A DNA stretch of 64,000 nucleotides from Streptomyces griseocarneus (GTDB taxonomy: Bacteria > Actinomycetota > Actinomycetes > Streptomycetales > Streptomycetaceae). The stretch is from NCBI GenBank assembly GCA_003674045.1, contig PENC01000030.1:37129-101128 (forward strand), given 5' to 3'. A model generated the notes under the pieces. The model was not told the origin of the DNA, did not search any database, and saw only the letters and a program-made list of their open reading frames with translations. The position numbers were made by a program, and so were the translations under genes. Every line of letters begins with the position of its first letter. The first letter of the stretch is position 1. Shown here in pieces: positions 58,194 through 64,000 of this stretch.

Positions 58194-59756
58194 ATGACAG
58201 GCCAGTACCAACCCGCTCCGGACGGCCGCCGAGCAGTCCACGGCTCCCCTGGCGACCCGGTCGAAGGAGTGGACGTCACCGCGGCCGTCCCCGCCGGTGC
58301 CGGTGAGGGGACCCCGTTGGGCGCCGAACTGGATCGCCTGGCCGCGGAATCCCCCGATGCCCCGGCGGTGACCTGCGGGGGCGTCACGTTCAGCCGCGCC
58401 GACCTGGCCAGGGCGAGCAACCGTTACGCCCGGGCACTGGCCCGGCTCGGGGTGACAGCAGGGGACTTGGTCACCATCGGGCTGCCGAACGGGATCGAGT
58501 TCTACGTCGCCACCGTGGCGGCCTGGAAGCTCGGGGCGACCCCGCAGCCGGTGTCTGCGCGTTTGCCCGCGGCCGAGCTGGCGGCAGTGATCGGTGTCGC
58601 AGACCCGGCGGTGGTGGTGGGGCTGCCCAGCCCGGACGGCAGGCCGAGCCTGCCGCCCGGCTTCGAGCCGGACCCCGCGCTGTCGGACGAGCCGCTGCCC
58701 CCCGTTGTCCCGCCGCGCTGGAAGGCACCGACCTCCGGCGGCAGCACCGGCCGCCCCAAGATCATCCTGGCCACGGCTGCCGGGACGTCCGAGGCCGTGC
58801 TGGCGCGGGCCGGCTCCCTGCGTATTGATCCCGGCTGCACCTTTCTGGTGACCGCCCCGCTGTACCACAACGCGCCGTTCACCTTCTCCCTGGTCGCGCT
58901 GGTCAATGCCGGGCACGTGGTGGTGATGCCGCGCTTCGACGCGGCCGACGTGTTGGTGCACATCGAGCGGTACCGGGCCACGTGGGTCTATCTGGTGCCC
59001 GCCCTGATGGGGCGGATCCTGCGGTTGCCCGCCGAGACCCGCGCCGCCGCCGACCTGTCCAGCGTTCGAACCCTGTTCCACGTGGGCGCTCCCTGCCCGG
59101 AACACGTCAAACGCGGATGGCTGGAGTGGGTGTCACCACGTGTACTGCTGGAGCATTACACCGGGACCGAGGCAATCGCGCTGACCGCTATCGACGGTGA
59201 GGACTGGCTGCGGCACCCCGGATCCGTCGGCCGCCTGGTCCACGGCCAGATCCTGATCACCGATGAGGATTTCCGCTCGCTGCCGCCGGGCGAGGTGGGC
59301 GAGGTATGGATGCGTCCGCCGACGGGTCGGCGGACGTACCAGTACGTGGGCGCCACCCCGCGTGCGCGGGACGGCTGGGAGTCGCTCGGCGACATGGGAT
59401 GGTTCGACGCCGATGGCTACCTGTATCTGGCCGACCGGCGCAGCGACATGATCCTGGTCGGCGGCGCCAACGTGTACCCGGCGGAAGTCGAGGCTGTCCT
59501 CGAGGCGCATCCGGCGGTGGAATCGGCAGCTGTCATCGGGCTGCCGGATGACGACCTGGGCAATCGGGTCCACGCGATCGTGCAAACCGACGAGCCCATC
59601 GAGGAGAGCGCCCTCGACCGGTTCGTTCGTGAGCGGCTGGCACCGTACAAGGTTCCGCGCACCTTCGAACGTTCCGACGTCCCGCTGCGCGATGACGCGG
59701 GCAAGGTCCGCCGTTCCGCGCTGCGAGCCGCCCGAATGCCCCGGGCGGCCCCGTGA
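58194..59756 (+). CDS. AMP-forming acid-CoA/ACP ligase
   Basis: 520 residues from ATG 58194. Adenylate-forming enzyme with TSGGSTGRPK as the P-loop, LLEHYTGTEA, GWFDADGYLYLADRRSDMIL, GGANVYPAEVE and C-terminal Lys in DDAGKVRRSAL. It activates a carboxylate as acyl-AMP for transfer to CoA or a carrier protein. The natural substrate in this cluster is 3-amino-4-hydroxybenzoate or a derivative. No carrier protein gene is visible up to the right edge. It is 171 bp downstream of the NAT gene. Confidence 0.88.
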   Translation: MTGQYQPAPDGRRAVHGSPGDPVEGVDVTAAVPAGAGEGTPLGAELDRLAAESPDAPAVTCGGVTFSRADLARASNRYARALARLGVTAGDLVTIGLPNGIEFYVATVAAWKLGATPQPVSARLPAAELAAVIGVADPAVVVGLPSPDGRPSLPPGFEPDPALSDEPLPPVVPPRWKAPTSGGSTGRPKIILATAAGTSEAVLARAGSLRIDPGCTFLVTAPLYHNAPFTFSLVALVNAGHVVVMPRFDAADVLVHIERYRATWVYLVPALMGRILRLPAETRAAADLSSVRTLFHVGAPCPEHVKRGWLEWVSPRVLLEHYTGTEAIALTAIDGEDWLRHPGSVGRLVHGQILITDEDFRSLPPGEVGEVWMRPPTGRRTYQYVGATPRARDGWESLGDMGWFDADGYLYLADRRSDMILVGGANVYPAEVEAVLEAHPAVESAAVIGLPDDDLGNRVHAIVQTDEPIEESALDRFVRERLAPYKVPRTFERSDVPLRDDAGKVRRSALRAARMPRAAP

Positions 59757-59845
59757 CGGCCCGGCTGCTGTCACGGCATCCGCCCGCACGATGCAGTCCG
59801 GAGGATCGGCGCCCTCACCCGTTCGCAGCATATGGAGGAAGAGCA

Positions 59846-60610
59846 GTGTGGAACTCCGAGAAATACCTGAAGTACTCGGACGCGCAGACCAGGGCGTTCG
59901 AGGACCTGTCCGCGCGGATCGGCGCTCGCGAGCCACGCCGGGTGGTCGACCTGGGGTGCGGCCCCGGCGACCTCACCGCAGCACTCTCGCGACGATGGCC
60001 GCAGGCCCTTGTCACCGGGATCGACAGCTCGCCCGCCATGGTGGCGAAGGCGCGTGAGCACGGGGTTCAGGCCGAACTCGGTGATATCCGGGAATGGAAC
60101 CCAAGCGCAGATACCGACGTTCTGCTGTGCCATACAGCCATCCATTGGGTGCCTGAGCATCCCAAGCTCATCGCCTCTTGGCTGAGCGATCTCCCCGACG
60201 GTTCCTGGTTCGGAATGTGCTCACCGGACGACGCCGGTGACGGGATCCACTCGCTGGTGGAGGAAGTGGCGGACCGCCCACATTGGCGTGAGCTGATCTC
60301 GGACTGCGTGCTGCGGCTGGATGAGGCCATGCGCTCGCCGGACGAGTACTACGACCTGCTGGAGCAGCAGGGTTTTCGACCTGAAGTGTGGCAGTCCCGG
60401 CACTGGCGGTGCCTGCACGGAGACGACGCACTGCTGAATGACCTCGAGGCGGCGCCACTGCGTCCGATTCGGGCCAGGCTCGACGACGAGAAGTGGGAGG
60501 CGTTCCGCGCCGAGTTCGCTCCGCTGCTGCGACAGGAGTATCCGCAGCATACGGACGGAACGACGCGCTTTTCCACCCGGATGCTATTCGTTGTCGGACA
60601 CCGCCCCTGA
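59846..60610 (+). CDS. SAM-dependent class I methyltransferase (trans-aconitate methyltransferase-like)
   Basis: 254 residues from GTG 59846, eight bases after GGAGG. SAM motifs: VVDLGCGPGDLTAALSRRWP near residue 32 and VTGIDSSPAMVAKAREHGVQ, then LLCHTAIHWVPEH. The closest recognisable group is Tam, trans-aconitate 2-methyltransferase, which methylates carboxylates; close homologues methylate other small acids. In this cluster it may form a methyl ester or O-methylate the hydroxybenzoate. The target is inferred. Confidence 0.85.
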   Translation: MWNSEKYLKYSDAQTRAFEDLSARIGAREPRRVVDLGCGPGDLTAALSRRWPQALVTGIDSSPAMVAKAREHGVQAELGDIREWNPSADTDVLLCHTAIHWVPEHPKLIASWLSDLPDGSWFGMCSPDDAGDGIHSLVEEVADRPHWRELISDCVLRLDEAMRSPDEYYDLLEQQGFRPEVWQSRHWRCLHGDDALLNDLEAAPLRPIRARLDDEKWEAFRAEFAPLLRQEYPQHTDGTTRFSTRMLFVVGHRP

Positions 60611-60719
60611 CGGTTTCGAACACCTGGAAAACCTCCTCACGCTTTTCAGTGGTCGGCTCGGCGGGATGGGGAGTTCGCAAGCGATGAGCGCATGCTGCAG
60701 AGAAAGGTGAAGATACGTG

Positions 60720-61940
60720 ATGAGCGACGGCCGGACCGATTGCGTTGTCGTCGGCGGCGGCCCCTCGGGCCTCGTCCTCGCGCTGCTGTTGGCGCGCGCA
60801 GGCTGGCAGGTGACAGTAGTCGAACGGGGAGACGGAAGCGGGCCGCCCCGGGGGAACGTCGGCCCGTTTGTGTCCCCACCCAACTTGCGGCTGCTCGCCG
60901 GCCTCGGCCTGGCCGACGAGTTGGCGGCACTCGGCCAACCGGTGCGGGAGCTCGTCGAGCACTCCGCGGACGGTGATCGGTTTGTGCTCGACTATGCCGC
61001 GCACACCGGCGACGGTCCTGCACACGCCCTCAGCATCCCCCTGTGGTCGCTGTCGCACCTGCTGCGGGAAGAGCTGGCGCGCCAGGACACGGCAACTGTG
61101 CTGCTCAACTCTTCGGTGCAGTCACTGGTCAACGGGCAGGGCGGGGTAGAGGTCGGGCTCGGCGGTCGCACGCTCAACGCCCGGTTCGTCGTCTGCAGCG
61201 ACGGCAAGTTTTCCGAGATGCGAACACTGATGGACATCACTGCCGATGTGTTCGAGTTCGACCGTCCGATGGTGATGATGCTGTTGTCGGGTCGGCCCGA
61301 GGGATGGCCGGAGCGCATCGCCGTGCACCACACCGATTCCGGCGCACTGGTCGCGGCCCTGCCCGTCGCCGAGAACAAGCTGGCCGTGCAGTGGTTGGAC
61401 GATGCTGCCGAGTTCGACGCGGTCCGCGCGCAGGACGTGTCCGGATTGTGCGAGCGCATCACCACGGTGATCCCGGAACTGACCGACCCCCTGACTGCCG
61501 TTACCCATTGGGATCAGGTTCTCACCCTGCGCCATCACGTTGTGCGCCCCGAGGTGTGGTCGCGCGGCCGGGTGGTTCTCCTGGGCGACGCCGCACACGG
61601 CGTGCACTCACTCGGCGGGCAGGGGCTCAACATGGGCATTCAGGATGCCGTGGCGCTCGGTTCGCTGCTGGTCGAGTCCGGGCCGACGGCGAGCACCGCG
61701 CCGCTGATCGCCTACGAGCGGCTGCGCAGGCCCTATGTCGAGGAGTTCCAGCGCTACCAGATGAGTGTGCGCCAGCTGACCTCGACGGCAGGCGCCGGTG
61801 CGCGCCCCATCTACAAGGGTGTGGCCGAAGCCATGGTGCACGGCCAACCCCAGGTGGCCTTCCGGCAGCGCGGCGTGCTCGCGGCCGCGGGTCGTCCGGG
61901 TCCGGAGATTCCACCGTTGTCGGTAATCGATGAGGAGTGA
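60720..61940 (+). CDS. FAD-dependent monooxygenase (PHBH-like, group A)
   Basis: 406 residues from ATG 60720. FAD-binding motifs GGGPSGLVLALLLARAGWQV (GxGxxG) near residue 12 and the GD motif GDAAHGVHSLGGQGLNMGI near residue 290. Single-component hydroxylases of this group use NAD(P)H to hydroxylate aromatic rings. Likely modifies the aromatic core or its conjugate. The Arg-Asp pair of the DG motif region is replaced by VVCSDGKFSEMR. It overlaps or abuts the MaoC gene (2 bp). Confidence 0.87.
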   Translation: MSDGRTDCVVVGGGPSGLVLALLLARAGWQVTVVERGDGSGPPRGNVGPFVSPPNLRLLAGLGLADELAALGQPVRELVEHSADGDRFVLDYAAHTGDGPAHALSIPLWSLSHLLREELARQDTATVLLNSSVQSLVNGQGGVEVGLGGRTLNARFVVCSDGKFSEMRTLMDITADVFEFDRPMVMMLLSGRPEGWPERIAVHHTDSGALVAALPVAENKLAVQWLDDAAEFDAVRAQDVSGLCERITTVIPELTDPLTAVTHWDQVLTLRHHVVRPEVWSRGRVVLLGDAAHGVHSLGGQGLNMGIQDAVALGSLLVESGPTASTAPLIAYERLRRPYVEEFQRYQMSVRQLTSTAGAGARPIYKGVAEAMVHGQPQVAFRQRGVLAAAGRPGPEIPPLSVIDEE

Positions 61941-61942
61941 GC

Positions 61943-62422
61943 GTGCAATTCGGCCGCAGCTACGAGGAGTTCACCGTTGGCGATGTCTATAAGCACTGGC
62001 CCGGAAAGACCGTCACCGAGTGCGACGACCGCCTCTACTGCCTGCTGACGATGAATCACCATCCGCTGCACATGGACGCTCATTACGCGGCGCGGAACAC
62101 CGACTTCCAGAAGAATGTCGTCGTCGGTAACTACATCTACTCGCTGCTGCTGGGCATGTCCGTCCCGGACGTCTCCGGCAAGGCGATCGCCAACCTCGAG
62201 GTGGAGTCGCTGAAGCATGTCGCGCCCACCTTCCACGGGGACACGATCTACGGCGAGACGACTGTTCTGGGCAAGATCCCGTCGAGGTCCAGGCCCGACC
62301 GCGGCGTCGTGCGCGTCGAGACCCGGGGCTACAGGCAGGACGGCACCCTGGTCTGCGTCTTCCGTCGCAAGGTGATGGTGCCGACCGCCGAGCACAGCAA
62401 CGCTCACGCTATGGACCGATGA
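61943..62422 (+). CDS. MaoC-like hot-dog protein
   Basis: 159 residues from GTG 61943, five bases after GAGGAG; GTG 61937 is too close to that site. The hydratase region reads LLTMNHHPLHMDAHYA. Compared with the GDxNPLH consensus the catalytic Asp is Asn, though His is kept. Members of this branch include mesaconyl-CoA hydratase-like proteins. It could dehydrate a CoA- or ACP-bound chain, as expected if the ligase starts a polyketide, or have become a binding protein. Confidence 0.83.
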   Translation: MQFGRSYEEFTVGDVYKHWPGKTVTECDDRLYCLLTMNHHPLHMDAHYAARNTDFQKNVVVGNYIYSLLLGMSVPDVSGKAIANLEVESLKHVAPTFHGDTIYGETTVLGKIPSRSRPDRGVVRVETRGYRQDGTLVCVFRRKVMVPTAEHSNAHAMDR

Positions 62423-62511
62423 GCGGGTCGACCACCCCCTGCGTGCCGGAGCGGCATGATCCGCCGGCGGTCGTTCCCACCCGGGAGTGGCCGCTCGGCG
62501 TACGTGCCGGC

Positions 62512-62544
62512 TTGACCCTGACGCTAGCGTCAGGGTTCTAGCGT
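62512..62544 (+). promoter_or_regulatory. MerR-type promoter/operator B
   Basis: TTGACC (62512-62517), a 21-bp spacer with a perfect 22-bp dyad (62515-62536), then TAGCGT (62539-62544). Operator A upstream of the PPOX gene has the same boxes at the same spacing and nearly the same dyad. Confidence 0.75.
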
Positions 62545-62551
62545 TCTCATC

Positions 62552-62710
62552 ATGTTGAGGAAGACCGACATGTGGTTCAAGGATGTCCACCCCACCTCGG
62601 AGAAGGGCTCCTTGGGCACGCTGCTGCGGCAACCCCCTTTCACCACCCGGGAATTGACCCTGGCAACCGACTGGTGGGCCGCCGCGCGCCCGGTGGTGGG
62701 CGAGGACTGA
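62552..62710 (+). CDS. Leaderless 52-residue ORF ahead of the efflux pump gene
   Basis: ATG 62552 lies seven bases after the -10 box with no ribosome-binding site, so the mRNA should start at or just before it. The frame has very GC-rich third positions, as real Streptomyces genes do. It begins LRKTDMWFKDVHPTSEKGSL and ends WWAAARPVVGED. No family is recognised. It may be a leader peptide for attenuation or a small protein in its own right. Confidence 0.6.
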   Translation: MLRKTDMWFKDVHPTSEKGSLGTLLRQPPFTTRELTLATDWWAAARPVVGED

Positions 62711-62720
62711 CGAGAAGCAC

Positions 62721-62750
62721 CGCGGCGCGGTCCGGAACCCCGGCGCCGCG
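62721..62750 (+). terminator. Hairpin between the 52-codon ORF and the pump gene
   Basis: CGCGGCGC (62721-62728) pairs with GCGCCGCG (62743-62750); a CCGG/CCGG pair lies in the 14-nt loop. It begins 11 bases after the ORF stop, a spacing suited to ribosome-dependent attenuation. Confidence 0.55.
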
Positions 62751-62844
62751 CGGATCCCCCATGCCCTCCGTCGGCTCCCGTCCTGCTCGCGGCCGACCCC
62801 CGACAAAACTCCAACAGTTCCCTGGGTAACCATCGGAGTACGAA

Positions 62845-64000
62845 GTGACACTTCATGACACGGAATCACAGACGGCAGCGCCGGATACCGGCCTCCCTGA
62901 AAGCCGACGCCGGTGGGCGCTCGTGCTCCTTGCCGGAGCGCTGGCACTGGACACCAGTGGAGTTGCGGTCATCAATGCCGCCTTGCCCTCCATCGGTGAT
63001 GAATACGGCATTGACAGCTCCACGTTGCAGTGGACGATGACCGCCTATTCCATCGCCTTTGCCGGGTTCCTTCTGTTCGGGGGCAGGATCGCGGACGTCC
63101 TGGGCCGCAGGAAGATTTTCGCGGTGGGCGTCGCGCTCTTCGCCGCGGCCTCGCTGGGCGCCGCGCTCGCTCCGTCCGTCGGGGTGCTGATCGCGGCTCG
63201 TGCACTGCAGGGGATCGGTGCGGCACTGTCCGGCCCTGCGTCGCTTGCTCTGCTCAGCCAGATCTTTCCTGAAGGACCGCAGCGGAACCGGGCGCTGGCG
63301 GTCTACGCGGCGACCGGAGCGTCCAGCTTCAGCGCCGGGCTGGTTGTCGGCGGGGCTCTCACCGACTTCCTCGGCTGGCGCTCGGTGTTCGTGATCAGCG
63401 TCCTCGCCGGAGCTTTGATCCTGGCAGGGGTCCGGACGCTGCTTCCCGCCGGCCGGCGCCAGGACCGCCCCCTGGACATCCCGGGCGCGATCCTGGTCAC
63501 CGTCGGTATAGGCCTGGTCGTCTACGGCGTGAGCGAGGGCAGTGAAGCCGGCTGGGGGTCCGCACAGGTCCTGATCTCACTGGTGCTGGCCGTCATCGGG
63601 CTGACGGGCTTCGTCGTGTGGGAGAAGGGGCGTACGGAGCCGCTGCTTCCGATGAGCATCTTCCGCAGCCGCCCGGTGAGGGCCGCCTCCCTCACCGGTG
63701 CCGTCTTCTACACCGGCGCCGGTGGACTGCTGTTCTTCTCGCCCCTGTACGCGCAAGGGATACTCGGCTACTCGGCGTTCGAGTCCGCACTGGCCGTCCT
63801 GCCCGTGGGCGTGGTCGTGGTCATCAGCTCGCAGATCGCCGGACGGCTGATGTCGCCGGCAGCCTACAAACCTCTGATGGCTGCCAGCCTGCTCCTCATC
63901 GGAGGCGGCGTCACCCTGTGGGTGGGCACACCCGAGAACGGCTCGTACTGGGTGCACATGCTCCCCGGCATCGTGGTCATGAGCACCGGCCAGGGTCTGG
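62845..64000 (+). CDS. MFS drug efflux transporter, DHA2/14-TM type (3' end beyond the window)
   Basis: GTG 62845 follows CGGAG by seven bases; 385 codons are present and the frame is open at the right edge. The order is cytoplasmic N-terminus, TM1 (WALVLLAGALALDTSGVAVI), then LQWTMTAYSIAFAGFLLFGG with RIADVLGRRKIF (motif A) and ARALQGIGAALSGPASLALL, diagnostic of EmrB/QacA pumps. It should export the product of the cluster. Transcription probably starts at the MerR-type promoter 62512, through a 52-codon ORF and a hairpin. Confidence 0.9.
   Translation, partial: MTLHDTESQTAAPDTGLPESRRRWALVLLAGALALDTSGVAVINAALPSIGDEYGIDSSTLQWTMTAYSIAFAGFLLFGGRIADVLGRRKIFAVGVALFAAASLGAALAPSVGVLIAARALQGIGAALSGPASLALLSQIFPEGPQRNRALAVYAATGASSFSAGLVVGGALTDFLGWRSVFVISVLAGALILAGVRTLLPAGRRQDRPLDIPGAILVTVGIGLVVYGVSEGSEAGWGSAQVLISLVLAVIGLTGFVVWEKGRTEPLLPMSIFRSRPVRAASLTGAVFYTGAGGLLFFSPLYAQGILGYSAFESALAVLPVGVVVVISSQIAGRLMSPAAYKPLMAASLLLIGGGVTLWVGTPENGSYWVHMLPGIVVMSTGQGL

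Noticed and set aside
1..64000. tRNA, rRNA, CRISPR arrays, insertion sequences
   Set aside because: Looked for on both strands; no cloverleaf-like sequences, repeat-spacer arrays or transposase genes were recognised. A tRNAscan or ISfinder run would settle it.

Overview
The window is high-GC actinobacterial DNA and reads as a Streptomyces chromosome. Pointers are the GC-rich third codon positions, frequent GTG starts, rare TTA codons confined to regulators, a SpoIIE-type phosphatase with an RsbW-like kinase domain, an actinobacterial ctaD-ctaF/qcrB set, an HpnB-type glycosyltransferase and a copy of a GC-rich dispersed Streptomyces repeat. I see no rRNA, tRNA, CRISPR array or insertion sequence.

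Layout. 1-31 kb is ordinary or lightly accessory chromosome: a very large unknown protein cut by the left edge, a baeRF/Rv2629-type protein, succinate-semialdehyde dehydrogenase, an MFS pump, DedA, a multidomain PP2C phosphatase, an orphan KdpD kinase, an alternative respiratory set (ctaD, ctaF, qcrB), a YbdK-type carboxylate-amine ligase, an AI-2E family protein, a Nudix fusion, a racemase, HpnB, a two-domain TerD protein, a lipoprotein and Ser/Thr kinase pair, DUF72, HIT, a phosphoribosyltransferase, a DUF1876-like protein and a TetR regulator.

32.0-35.7 kb (minus strand) is a compact five-gene operon that I recognise as the azomycin (2-nitroimidazole) cluster rohPQRST: PLP-dependent arginine oxidase, small protein RohQ, DapA-like retro-aldolase, haem-oxygenase-like di-iron N-oxygenase and Rieske ferredoxin. 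Divergent from it are a TTA-containing GntR regulator and a DsbA-fold protein, followed by the pyruvate dehydrogenase E1 gene aceE. An 18-bp operator-like sequence (ATGATCGATCATCGYTCA) occurs both in the rohP-gntR gap and just upstream of the aceE promoter, tying these units together.

40-50 kb holds two PucR/CdaR regulators, secreted proteins (DUF4360, SGNH hydrolase), panD, an XRE + ImmA/IrrE protease + MAB_1171c-type membrane protein operon, and an MHS-family transporter.

50.2-64.0 kb is a second biosynthetic cluster, cut by the right edge. An aspartokinase, a GriH homologue and a GriI homologue should make 3-amino-4-hydroxybenzoate from aspartate. A flavin reductase, an arylamine N-acetyltransferase homologue, an AMP-forming ligase, a methyltransferase, an FAD monooxygenase and a MaoC-like protein would decorate or extend it, and an MFS pump would export the product. 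A chimeric AMP-binding-fragment/LuxR protein with two adjacent TTA codons is the likely pathway regulator. A MerR regulator has near-identical operators in front of a leaderless PPOX flavoenzyme gene and in front of a leaderless 52-codon ORF, hairpin and efflux-pump unit, which suggests product-sensed self-protection. A relic of a second griH lies directly after griI.
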